Below, in pieces: positions 33,601 through 41,750 of a stretch of 64,000 nt of DNA; within the stretch, counting starts at the first letter, position 1, and the number at the start of each line of letters is the position of its first letter. This stretch comes from Roseiarcus sp963781895 (GTDB taxonomy: Bacteria > Pseudomonadota > Alphaproteobacteria > Rhizobiales > Beijerinckiaceae): NCBI GenBank assembly GCA_963781895.1, contig CAWAIM010000030.1:43428-107427 (forward strand), written 5' to 3'. A program made the translations under genes and the position numbers. Below the pieces are notes generated by a model. The model ran no database searches and was not told the DNA's origin. It saw only the letters and a list, made by a program, of their open reading frames with translations.

Positions 33601-35355
33601 GTGAAAAGACGAATCACATATCGGGCTCTGGCGGCAGGCCTTTTCGCCTCGGGATTGTTCGCCGGGCCGGCGGCGGCCGCAACCCCGTCGCCCGCGTCAA
33701 GCGCGCAATCGCCGGAACTCGCCGCCAGCCAGCCCGGAAATTATCTCGCCGCCCTCATCGCCGCCGACGACCGCGATACGGCGTCGGCTGAAGCCTTTTA
33801 CCGCGCGGCGCTCAGAGTCGATCCTCGCAACCCCGATCTGCTGGAGCGCGCGTTCGCGGCCACGCTCTCCAACGGCGACGAAGCCGACGCGAACGCGCTC
33901 GCCGAGCGGCTTGTCGCGCGCGATCCCAACAACAGCATGGCGCATCTGGCGATTGCGGTTCACGCCATCCAGCAGGGTCAGTACGGAGCGGCGCGCGCCC
34001 AGCTGATGATCGGCGACTCGCGGTCGCGAGACGTGACGACGGCGCTGCTCGCCGCCTGGTGCTACGCGGGCCAGGGGGACCTGCGCCACGCGCTCGACGC
34101 AATCGACCGGGTTCGCGATCCGTCGGTGGCGGCGTTTCGCGACTATCACGCCGGCCTCATGTCCGATCTGCTCGGCAACGCTGTCGAAGCGCGGCGCAGA
34201 CTGAAGGCCGCCTACGACGCCGACAAGAACAGCCTTCGCTTCGTCGACGCCTACGCCCGATTTTTGGCGGCGCACGGCGATTCGGACGGCGCGAAAAAGA
34301 TCTACAACGCCTTTTCCGTTCTGGTCCCGCACCACCCGATCGTCGAGCGGGCGCTCGCGAACCTCGACGCAAAGCAGTCATTGGATCCGATCGTCCACGA
34401 CGCGAAAGAGGGCGCCGCCGAAGTGCTCTACGGATTGGGGGGAGCGGGCAGCCGCCAACAGGGCGACGAACTGCCGGCCCTCATTTATCTTCGCTTGTCG
34501 TTGTACCTGCGGCCGTCCAACGACCTGGCCGCTGTGACGCTCGCCAATCTGTTCGACCAGCTCAAGCAGCCCGAACAGGCCATCGCCGCCTACCGTTTGG
34601 TGCCGGCGACGTCGCCTCTGCGAGAGGGGGCCGAAATTCAAAGCGCGCTCGAGCTCGAAGTGCTGGGCAAATCCGACGAAGCCATGCGGCGCATGACGGA
34701 AATCGTCGCTGAACGGCCGCACGATGTCGACGCATTGAGCTCGCTCGCCGGGTTGCAAAGGGCGGCCAAGAAGTATGCTGAAGCGGCGGAGACTTACGAC
34801 AGGGCGATCGCCGCGGTGGGAATTCCTGAGCGGGAGAATTGGACGTTGTTCTACTTTCGAGGCATTTGTTTCGAGCGGGACAAGCAATGGCCGAAAGCGG
34901 AGTCCGATTTCAAGCGCGCGCTGGAACTTGTTCCTGATCAACCGCTGGTCCTGAACTATCTCGGATACACATGGGTCGACCGGGGCGTCAATCTGGAAGA
35001 GGCGTTCAAAATGCTTCGCCGGGCGGTCGAACTGCGGCCCGATGACGGCTATATCGTCGACAGCCTGGGCTGGGCTCATTTCAAGCTCGGACAGTTTGCC
35101 GAAGCGGCCGAGACCCTGGAGAGGGCGATCAATCTGAAGCCGGCCGATCCGGTTCTGAACGACCACCTCGGCGACGCCTACTGGCGGGTCAACCGCCGGA
35201 TCGAAGCCCGTTTTCAGTGGAATCATGCCCGCGATATGGGTCCAGAGCCCGACGATCTGCCGGGGATCTTGAAAAAGATCAAGGACGGCCTTCCGGACGT
35301 CACGTCCACTCCGCCAGCGCCGAGCGCGGCCTCTCAACAGCATGGCGGCGGCTAA
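33601..35355 (+). CDS. exported TPR repeat protein
   Basis: A 584-residue protein begins with a signal peptide (KRRITYRALAAGLFASGLFA, cleavage near AAA). It then carries many tetratricopeptide repeats through the whole length, such as AEAFYRAALRVDPRNPDLLE near 45 and PDQPLVLNYLGYTWVDRGVN, DGYIVDSLGWAHFKLGQFAE and LNDHLGDAYWRVNRR near the end. It is probably a periplasmic or outer-membrane scaffold; no enzyme domain is seen. The GTG at 33601 follows a GGAG site about 12 bases upstream and yields a clean signal peptide. It lies between ETF-QO and ispE, a neighbourhood I recall from other Hyphomicrobiales. Confidence 0.82.
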   Translation: MKRRITYRALAAGLFASGLFAGPAAAATPSPASSAQSPELAASQPGNYLAALIAADDRDTASAEAFYRAALRVDPRNPDLLERAFAATLSNGDEADANALAERLVARDPNNSMAHLAIAVHAIQQGQYGAARAQLMIGDSRSRDVTTALLAAWCYAGQGDLRHALDAIDRVRDPSVAAFRDYHAGLMSDLLGNAVEARRRLKAAYDADKNSLRFVDAYARFLAAHGDSDGAKKIYNAFSVLVPHHPIVERALANLDAKQSLDPIVHDAKEGAAEVLYGLGGAGSRQQGDELPALIYLRLSLYLRPSNDLAAVTLANLFDQLKQPEQAIAAYRLVPATSPLREGAEIQSALELEVLGKSDEAMRRMTEIVAERPHDVDALSSLAGLQRAAKKYAEAAETYDRAIAAVGIPERENWTLFYFRGICFERDKQWPKAESDFKRALELVPDQPLVLNYLGYTWVDRGVNLEEAFKMLRRAVELRPDDGYIVDSLGWAHFKLGQFAEAAETLERAINLKPADPVLNDHLGDAYWRVNRRIEARFQWNHARDMGPEPDDLPGILKKIKDGLPDVTSTPPAPSAASQQHGGG

Positions 35356-35372
35356 GTCCGTCGCTGACGGTC

Positions 35373-36239
35373 GTGCGTTGGCGCCGCGCCCCGGCCAAGA
35401 TCAACTTGACGTTGCGGGTGATCCGGCGTCGCGCCGACGGTTGGCATGACATCGAGAGTCTCGTGGCGTTCGGCGGGACGTGCGACTGGCTGGGGTTCGA
35501 GCCGGGTCCCGGTCTAACCCTCGAAGTCGAGGGACCGAGCGCCGCCGAGGCTGGACCGGTCCGCGACAATCTTGTTTTGCGCGCCGCGCGTTCGCTCGCC
35601 GCCCGGGTCCCCGGAATGACGCTGGGCCGCTTCCGATTGATCAAGCGATTGCCGGTCGCGGCTGGTCTCGGGGGAGGGTCGTCGGACGCCGCCGCGGCTT
35701 TGCGGGCGCTGGCCGACGCCAACGGCTTATCCCCCGACGACGAGCGCCTGCGCGCCGCGGCGATCGAGACGGGTGCGGACGTCCCGGTCTGCCTGTGTCC
35801 TCGAGCCCGGATGATGACCGGCATCGGCGATCAGCTCGGCCCTGCGATTTCCCTGCCAAGAATTTTCGCCGTATTGGTCAATCCGCGGATCGCGGCGCCA
35901 ACGCCGCAAGTCTTTGCCGCGCTTGGGCTCAAACCGGGGTCCGGCTTCAGTTTCCCCGTTCCGCCCGACGCCGAGACCATTTCGAAAGCGCCGTTCGTTC
36001 TCGATTCCCTTGTCGGGCGCGGCAACGATCTTGAAGCCGGGGCCCGGCAAGTCGTCCCGGCGATCGGCGCGGTTCTCGACCTATTGTCGCGCTCGCCGGG
36101 GGCCAGGCTAGCGCGCATGTCGGGCTCGGGCGCGACCTGCTTCGCCCTGTTCGACGACCGCCGCAGCGCCGCGACGGCTCGGAGAGCGGTCTCAGCGGAG
36201 AGGGCGGACTGGTGGGTGGCGGCGACGTGTCTTCGCTAG
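35373..36239 (+). CDS. ispE: 4-diphosphocytidyl-2-C-methyl-D-erythritol kinase
   Basis: The GHMP kinase of the MEP isoprenoid pathway phosphorylates CDP-methylerythritol. It starts with RAPAKINLTLRVIRRRADGW (catalytic Lys region), then has the ATP loop PVAAGLGGGSSDAAAALRAL, GADVPVCLCPRARMMTGIGD and the C-terminal ARMSGSGATCFALFDD. The start is set as GTG at 35373, which leaves four residues before the conserved segment; a CTG at 35364 is the alternative. The gene begins 17 bases after the TPR gene and is 288 residues long, standard for the family. Confidence 0.92.
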   Translation: MRWRRAPAKINLTLRVIRRRADGWHDIESLVAFGGTCDWLGFEPGPGLTLEVEGPSAAEAGPVRDNLVLRAARSLAARVPGMTLGRFRLIKRLPVAAGLGGGSSDAAAALRALADANGLSPDDERLRAAAIETGADVPVCLCPRARMMTGIGDQLGPAISLPRIFAVLVNPRIAAPTPQVFAALGLKPGSGFSFPVPPDAETISKAPFVLDSLVGRGNDLEAGARQVVPAIGAVLDLLSRSPGARLARMSGSGATCFALFDDRRSAATARRAVSAERADWWVAATCLR

Positions 36240-36386
36240 CCCGCCTCACGACGCGGCGCGGAGCGCGTCGAGAGGAAAGGCGATTGCGCCCCGGGCGTCG
36301 AGACGCCGGTCCCGGGCCTGGCGCTGTTTGAGGTCCGCCCTATAGTTGACGCTCATTTTTTGGATGACCTCAGCGAGGAGATGGAA

Positions 36387-37250
36387 TTGAGCAAAGTCGC
36401 TTTCCTGGGACTTGGCGTCATGGGGTTTCCGATGGCGGGGCATTTGAAAAGCCGCGGCGGCGACGATGTCGTCGTCTACAATCGAACCGCAGCCGTTGCG
36501 TCCAGGTGGGTCGACAAATTCGGCGGATCGAGCGCGCCGACGCCGGGTGAGGCCGCGGCGGATTGCGATTTCGTGTTCGCCTGCGTTGGCGACGACGATG
36601 ACTTGCGATCGGTGGCGCTGGGGGAAACTGGCGCATTCGCCGGCATGCGGCCGGGCGCAATCTTCATCGATCACACCACGGCGTCGGCCAATGTCGCTCG
36701 CGAACTCGATCGCGAAGCGAGGCGGCGAGGATTGGCGTTCATTGACGCGCCCGTTTCCGGCGGCCAGGCGGGAGCGGAAAACGCCCAGCTGACCGTGATG
36801 TGCGGCGGCGACGAAGCCGACTTCGCAAAAGCGGAGCCGGTCATTGCCGCCTACGCCCGCTTGTGCCGCCTCATGGGACCCGCCGGCGCCGGACAATTGA
36901 CCAAGATGGTCAACCAGATTTGCATCGCCGGACTGGTTCAGTCGCTGTCCGAAGGACTACGGTTCGCGGAAGCGGCGGGCCTCGACCAACAGTCGGTGAT
37001 CGACGTAATCTCGAAAGGGGCGGCTCAATCCTGGCAAATGGACAATCGGCATAAGACCATGATCGCCAAGCAATTCGAGTTCGGCTTCGCGGTGGACTGG
37101 ATGCGCAAGGATCTGGCCATTTGTCTCGATGAAGCGCGACACAACGGAGCTTCGCTTCCTGTGGCGGCGCTTGTCGATCAGTTTTACGGCGAGGTTCAGA
37201 CCAAGGGCGGCGGACGCTGGGACACGTCAAGCCTGATCGCGCGCCTGTAG
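36387..37250 (+). CDS. 3-hydroxyisobutyrate dehydrogenase-family oxidoreductase
   Basis: The 287-residue beta-hydroxyacid dehydrogenase shows the NAD(P) motif KVAFLGLGVMGFPMAGHLK, the substrate-binding FIDAPVSGGQAGAENAQLTV, the catalytic Lys in GAGQLTKMVNQICIAG, and the C-terminal FAVDWMRKDLAICLDEAR. Substrates of this family include 3-hydroxyisobutyrate, tartronate semialdehyde and glyoxylate; the exact one cannot be told. The start is set at TTG 36387 because GAGGAG lies six bases before it and the product then begins MSKVAFLGLG. An ATG at 36381 sits directly against that site. The gene separates ispE from the helicase remnant. Confidence 0.85.
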   Translation: MSKVAFLGLGVMGFPMAGHLKSRGGDDVVVYNRTAAVASRWVDKFGGSSAPTPGEAAADCDFVFACVGDDDDLRSVALGETGAFAGMRPGAIFIDHTTASANVARELDREARRRGLAFIDAPVSGGQAGAENAQLTVMCGGDEADFAKAEPVIAAYARLCRLMGPAGAGQLTKMVNQICIAGLVQSLSEGLRFAEAAGLDQQSVIDVISKGAAQSWQMDNRHKTMIAKQFEFGFAVDWMRKDLAICLDEARHNGASLPVAALVDQFYGEVQTKGGGRWDTSSLIARL

Positions 37251-37429
37251 CGAAGGACGCCGGCGAACGGCTGAAGGCGGACAGGACGAGGCGCGAACCA
37301 TGCGCGGCCAACGCGATCCGCGCCATTGGCAGCACGGCGCGGGTCGGCTAAGGAACGTGTCGCTTGGGACTTCGCGGACGCGAAGTGGGCGGCTCGTCGC
37401 GCTCCGCCGCGCGAGTCTAGGAATGCGAT

Positions 37430-39184
37430 ATGATTGACGGGAAATCGATGTCCGTCGACGAAGCGGCGTCGGCCGGACAGTTGCAAGAGCCCCAGGACTT
37501 TTCCAACGTTCAGGGTTTCCAGGTCGTCGGCGCGGGGGTTCGGGCCGACAGCGACGCCGAGCAACGCGACGACGTGTGGCGGGACGCGCTGAGACTGGAA
37601 TTGGAAGCTCGCGCCGCGCGCTTCCATCAATCTGTCGACGCCTCCGTCGTTCTTGCCAATGACGGCATTATTCGCTGGCTGGGCGATCCAATCGCGAAGC
37701 TGACGTCCGGTCCGGACTTGCTCACGCCACGCGCGGTCATTCTCACGGATGATGCATTGCCGGAAGGGGCGCGCGAAATCATCGCCGCCCGCCTGGAGCT
37801 TTGGCTGGCGGCGACGACACGGCGTCTTCTCGGGCCGCTCTTTGCGCTCCAGGTCCTGCAAGATGAGTCGGACGCGGTTCGCGACGTGGCCGGGAAGCTC
37901 GTGCAGTCGCTCGGAATCCTGGATCGCGAACCGATCCGCAATCAGATCAAAGGGCTGGATCAGAATGCGCGAGCGACGCTGAGGAAACACAGCGTTCGGT
38001 TTGGCGCGTATTATATTTACATACCAGCAGTGCTCAAGCCGGCGGCCAGGGTCTTGGCGGTCCAGTTGTGGGGTCTGCAGGCCCCAGGCGTCAACGCCGA
38101 CGCGCTGGCGCAGACGCTCGCTCCCCTGGCGTCATCCGGCAGAACCTCGCTGCCTCACGATCATTTGATCGCACGGGAAAATTATCGCGTCGCTGGATTC
38201 CGTCCTTGTGGCGATCGAATTGTGCGCGTCGACATCGTTGAACGTCTTGCCGATATGATCCGTGCGGCCTTCGTCGAGCGCTCCGCCAAAGACGCCTCAG
38301 GACAAGGCGGCCGAATCGCCGCGCGCGGATTCGTCGTCAATGGCCAGATGACGTCGTTGACCGGATGTTCTGGCGAACATTTCGCCTCGATTCTGCGTTC
38401 GCTGGGCTTCGAGTGCGTCGAGATGAAGCGGTCGGACTTCATCGGCCATTCGCCGGCGGTCGAGTCGCAGCCGTTGGGCGGCCTATCCGCCCCAAGCGAA
38501 GTCTCGGAACAGCCTGAGCCGCCGAGGCAAGAGGAGGGGCTGTCCGCGGCGCGCGAACAGGCGGTTGACCCGCCCGCGGATTCGGTTTCGGGGCTGGAAG
38601 CGCCGGAACGAGCCGAACTGGTCGCCGAAACCGCGCCTCAAGAGAAACCGGGGGGAGAGAGCCGCTCCGATGAACCCGAAGCGGAATCTCCGACGGAAGC
38701 GGCTCTTTCGCCCACGGCGATCGGGCCCTCCGCGGCGGCTGCGACCGTCGACGAGGGGTCGATCCCGGCCGACACGATCGCCGTGTGGCGGCCGGCGCCG
38801 AAAGCGCGTCCGCACGGTCGAAAGGGGCGACATGTTCGCCAGACCCCGAACGATTCTCTCGCAAGGGCGTCTTCAAACGCGCCGCCGCAGGACCACGATC
38901 GAAGGCGTGCAGGCGGCGATTCGAATCGCGGCGAACTTGTCGGCAAGCGCGGCGTCTCGCAGCCCGCGCCGACCGGCGTCGCCGCCGCGCCTCCAACGGC
39001 CGAACAGTCAAGCAGCCCGCCCGCGGGCGAAAAGCGTCGCCAACCGGCGGCCAATCGTGGTATGCTTCATTTCCGTTCAAATTCCGGACCGCAGGAGAGG
39101 ACGACCGTCGACCCCAATTCTCCATTCGCCAAGCTCGCTGAGCTTCGATCGCTGCTTGAAGCGCAGAGCAAAAAGCGCTCGTAG
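37430..39184 (+). CDS. stand-alone C-terminal domain of an alphaproteobacterial helicase
   Basis: This 584-residue protein matches, from about residue 27, the region that follows the helicase core in the large Suv3/MgpS-type helicases of alphaproteobacteria. Typical parts are LANDGIIRWLGDPIAKLTSG, LDQNARATLRKHSVRFGAYY, IYIPAVLKPAARVLAVQLW and VNGQMTSLTGCSGEHFASIL, then a long acidic/Pro/Ala-rich tail from about 345. No Walker A, DEAD-type or other helicase motif is present. An in-frame stop lies just upstream of the ATG and the preceding gene is an unrelated dehydrogenase, so the core is missing. The usual S4-domain gene before fdxA is also missing. Either a reduced gene or an N-terminal rearrangement. 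Confidence 0.7.
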   Translation: MIDGKSMSVDEAASAGQLQEPQDFSNVQGFQVVGAGVRADSDAEQRDDVWRDALRLELEARAARFHQSVDASVVLANDGIIRWLGDPIAKLTSGPDLLTPRAVILTDDALPEGAREIIAARLELWLAATTRRLLGPLFALQVLQDESDAVRDVAGKLVQSLGILDREPIRNQIKGLDQNARATLRKHSVRFGAYYIYIPAVLKPAARVLAVQLWGLQAPGVNADALAQTLAPLASSGRTSLPHDHLIARENYRVAGFRPCGDRIVRVDIVERLADMIRAAFVERSAKDASGQGGRIAARGFVVNGQMTSLTGCSGEHFASILRSLGFECVEMKRSDFIGHSPAVESQPLGGLSAPSEVSEQPEPPRQEEGLSAAREQAVDPPADSVSGLEAPERAELVAETAPQEKPGGESRSDEPEAESPTEAALSPTAIGPSAAAATVDEGSIPADTIAVWRPAPKARPHGRKGRHVRQTPNDSLARASSNAPPQDHDRRRAGGDSNRGELVGKRGVSQPAPTGVAAAPPTAEQSSSPPAGEKRRQPAANRGMLHFRSNSGPQERTTVDPNSPFAKLAELRSLLEAQSKKRS

Positions 39185-39304
39185 GGCGCCGCTGCCGACG
39201 AGGTATGCTTAAAGGCGACGTAGAAATTTGCCGGGTGCTCTGGCGGGAGGCTGTTCGGCAATTTCGCGGCCCTATTCATTCAAAAAGAATCAGAGGAACT
39301 CTTA

Positions 39305-39643
39305 ATGACCTATGTGGTTGTCGATAACTGCATAAAGTGCAAGTATATGGATTGCGTGGAAGTCTGTCCGGTCGATTGCTTCTATGAAGGCGAAAACATG
39401 CTCGTCATCCATCCTGACGAGTGCATCGACTGCGGCGTTTGCGAGCCGGAGTGCCCCGCGGAAGCCATCAAGCCGGATACCGAACCGGATCTGGTTTCCT
39501 GGCTCAAACTGAACGCGGAATACGCCAAAGTCTGGCCAAACATTACGGTCAAACGAGAGCCGCCGGCCGACGCCAAGGAATTTGACGGGCGTCCGGGCAA
39601 GCTCGCCGAGTTCTTTTCGCCCGAGCCAGGGGAAGGCGACTGA
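39305..39643 (+). CDS. fdxA: 7Fe-8S ferredoxin
   Basis: The 112-residue ferredoxin has the pattern of the FdxA type. CIKCKYMDCVEVCPVDCFYE carries ligands of both clusters, and CIDCGVCEPECPAEAIKPD the second set. The C-terminal extension (WLKLNAEYAKVWPNITVKRE) is standard. It is a low-potential electron carrier; its partner is unknown. It lies between the helicase remnant and carD, the normal alphaproteobacterial order apart from the missing S4-domain gene. Confidence 0.95.
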   Translation: MTYVVVDNCIKCKYMDCVEVCPVDCFYEGENMLVIHPDECIDCGVCEPECPAEAIKPDTEPDLVSWLKLNAEYAKVWPNITVKREPPADAKEFDGRPGKLAEFFSPEPGEGD

Positions 39644-39698
39644 CGGCAGCCGGGTGGCGGCTGACCGGGCGAAGCGCTAACCAAACGGCAACGAGGCG

Positions 39699-39734
39699 TT
39701 GTCCACAGCGCTATCCTCTTTGATTTGTGGACAA
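39699..39734. promoter_or_regulatory. inverted pair of DnaA-box-like nonamers upstream of carD
   Basis: TTGTCCACA (39699-39707) and its exact inverse TGTGGACAA (39726-39734) are separated by 18 bases. Each differs from the DnaA-box consensus TTATCCACA at one position. A short AT-rich stretch follows (39735-39765). It could be a DnaA-responsive operator, an origin-type element or a site for another regulator. It lies about 170 bases before the carD start. Confidence 0.4.
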
Positions 39735-39902
39735 TTTTGTGCTAAACAACAAATTAACAGGAAAACGACCGATGCCGACCGGTGCGGCGGAGCGCGCAGG
39801 CAAGTTCGGCTTTCGAGGCGTATTCGTCGATTAGAAGACGGGCGAGGGCGCGGCGGTTCGGAAAGCAGCGCCGGAAGTCGGTTGTGCGTGGAGTATTTAA
39901 CA

Positions 39903-41144
39903 ATGGCGGCGCGTAAGAAGTCGACAGGCAAGACAAGAAAATCGACGCCGACGAAAGCGAAGCGTGCGTCTTCTGCTGCAAAATCAGCGCGAAAGCGCGT
40001 TACGGGACCTGCATCCGCCGCCAGCCTCAAAAAGCGGGGAGCTGCAACCAAGACGGCGACAACCGCGCGAGGGACGCGAAAAGTCGCGACCGCGGCGAAA
40101 ACAGGGAAAAAACCTCCCGACTCAAAGCGTAAGCGGCAGGCCGCCGGCACGAGCGCGTCCGCCAACGCAAAAAAGAGTCGAGCGAAGGTTGTGGGACGGA
40201 AAGCGGCCAAGCCGAGGACTTTGAGCAAGTCCAAGAAATCTGCGAGCCGCTCGAAAGTCACGAGAACGACGGCAGTGAAAGCGCTCGCGAAACAAGTGGA
40301 AGCGAAATTGCAAGTGAAGGATAGTAGAAAAGACAAGAGGCCGCAAACGCCAGCGCAGCATGCGCCGACGGCGGTTCCTGTATCGAAGGCTGTTCCATTG
40401 TCGAAGGCTGCTCATCCGTTGAAGGCTACGCCGGCCGAACCGCAAGCGAGTGAGACAGGGCCTGCGGCTATCGCGTCGGTCGGCCTGCCGCCGACTGCGA
40501 AATCGGCGCCCGTAGCGAAGGCGACCAAGCCCGCCACACGCGACGACGCGCCGGCGGCCGCCAAGCCGGCGAAAGTCGCGGGGCAGCGCCAGGGATTCAA
40601 GCTCAACGAATTCGTCGTCTATCCGGCTCACGGGGTCGGCCAGATCGTTGCGCTCGAAGAACAGGAAGTCGCGGGCTTTAAGCTCGAGCTGTTCGTCATC
40701 AGTTTCGCAAAGGACAAGATGACGTTGCGGGTCCCGACTTCAAAAGTCACGGGCGTCGGCATGCGCAAGATATCGGACGCCGATACGGCGAGGCGCTCGC
40801 TGGAGATTTTGACTGGCCGCGCCCGTGTGAAGCGCACCATGTGGTCCCGCAGAGCGCAGGAATACGAGAGCAAAATCAACTCCGGGGATATCAACGCGAT
40901 CGCCGAGGTGGTGCGAGACCTCTACCGTTCGGAAGCGCAACCGGAGCAGTCATATTCCGAGCGGCAATTGTACGAGGCCGCTCTCGATCGGATGGTGCGG
41001 GAAATCGCCGCGGTTCAGAAGTCGAATGAACTCGAGGCGCTGAGGACCGTCGAGACGCAGCTTCAGAAGGGGCAGAACCGCGGCCCCAAATCAGCCGGAG
41101 CGCAAAGCGAGGCGGGCGAGACCGAGATCGAGGAAGCCGCCTGA
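39903..41144 (+). CDS. carD: CarD-family transcriptional regulator with long basic N-terminal tail
   Basis: A 413-residue protein. The C-terminal part from about 230 is a complete CarD/CdnL domain: the Tudor-like RNA-polymerase-binding GFKLNEFVVYPAHGVGQIVA, then FAKDKMTLRVPTSKVTGVGM, and the DNA-binding helical part TMWSRRAQEYESKINSGDIN through SERQLYEAALDRMVREIAAV. The first ~225 residues are low-complexity, rich in Lys, Ala, Ser, Thr and Pro, like histone H1 tails, with many AAK/SKK-type repeats. CarD stabilises promoter open complexes. The ATG at 39903 (MAARKKSTGKT) is chosen because the frame upstream has ordinary non-basic codons. Confidence 0.9.
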   Translation: MAARKKSTGKTRKSTPTKAKRASSAAKSARKRVTGPASAASLKKRGAATKTATTARGTRKVATAAKTGKKPPDSKRKRQAAGTSASANAKKSRAKVVGRKAAKPRTLSKSKKSASRSKVTRTTAVKALAKQVEAKLQVKDSRKDKRPQTPAQHAPTAVPVSKAVPLSKAAHPLKATPAEPQASETGPAAIASVGLPPTAKSAPVAKATKPATRDDAPAAAKPAKVAGQRQGFKLNEFVVYPAHGVGQIVALEEQEVAGFKLELFVISFAKDKMTLRVPTSKVTGVGMRKISDADTARRSLEILTGRARVKRTMWSRRAQEYESKINSGDINAIAEVVRDLYRSEAQPEQSYSERQLYEAALDRMVREIAAVQKSNELEALRTVETQLQKGQNRGPKSAGAQSEAGETEIEEAA

Positions 41145-41155
41145 GGGGCGGAGCC

Positions 41156-41179
41156 CCCGGTCGCGTGAGCGCGGCCGGG
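41156..41179 (+). terminator. GC-rich hairpin after carD
   Basis: CCCGGTCGCG and CGCGGCCGGG form a ten-pair stem with one T-G wobble and a TGAG loop, starting 12 bases after the carD stop. There is no clear T-run, so termination strength is uncertain. It lies in the gap between carD and the convergent gene. Confidence 0.45.
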
Positions 41180-41199
41180 TCTTGGAATCGTCGCTTCGT

Positions 41200-41704
41200 T
41201 TACTGTCCGTCTCGGTCGCGCAGCGCGCCGCCGACCGTCCGCCAGGCAGGCGAGCGCGCCGGCTCGCGCTGCGCTACGGTTGGGGACGCGCTGCTCTTCG
41301 GAGCCGGTTTCGGCGCTTTCTCGGGCTTGTTCGAATTCCAGCAGTCGTACAACACCTTCCACGCGCCATTCTCGCGCTTCCAGACCACGAGGTATTTGGC
41401 GCTCGCGTCGCCTCCGAACGACACGCTGCCAAAATCGACGGCGATGTCCCCGCCGCAGGCGATGTCGATCCGCTCCGGCTCGAAGGTCAATGAAAGCTTG
41501 GGATCGGCCTTATAGGCTTTCTCCCAGGCGGTGCGGATCGCCTTGGTTCCGTGACGCGCCTTCTGATCGGGCCACACGACCGAGCCCTTGCTCGAATAGA
41601 AGGCCACGACGCTTTCAACGTCCTTCGATTTTTGCCGCTTTGCTCCATGCCGCATCGAGCTTGGCGATGGCTTTTTGTTCCGGCGTCTTGATCTTGGACG
41701 ACAT
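41200..41704 (-). CDS. SnoaL/NTF2-like protein, frameshift in an A-run
   Basis: A small protein of about 167 residues has an NTF2-like cone fold: KDVESVVAFYSSKGSVVWPD, GTKAIRTAWEKAYKADPKLS and YLVVWKRENGAWKVLYDCWN, typical of DUF4440/SnoaL proteins of unknown function. The first 23 codons (MSSKIKTPEQKAIAKLDAAW, ATG at 41704) are in a different frame from the rest. Deleting one base of the five-base A-run at 41629-41633 (minus strand) joins them as WSKAAKSKDVES. This is a textbook homopolymer indel. The gene follows the cyclase gene by 46 bases but runs convergent to carD. Confidence 0.75.
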
Positions 41705-41750
41705 AAGCTTGCTCCCGGTCAGATTTCTGTCTTGCACCTTGTCGAGGTCT

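Noticed and set aside
41629..41633. Programmed frameshifting at the A-run in the NTF2-like gene
   Set aside because: The slip is only one of many across unrelated genes and lacks a heptameric slippery site with a following hairpin. A sequence indel is simpler.
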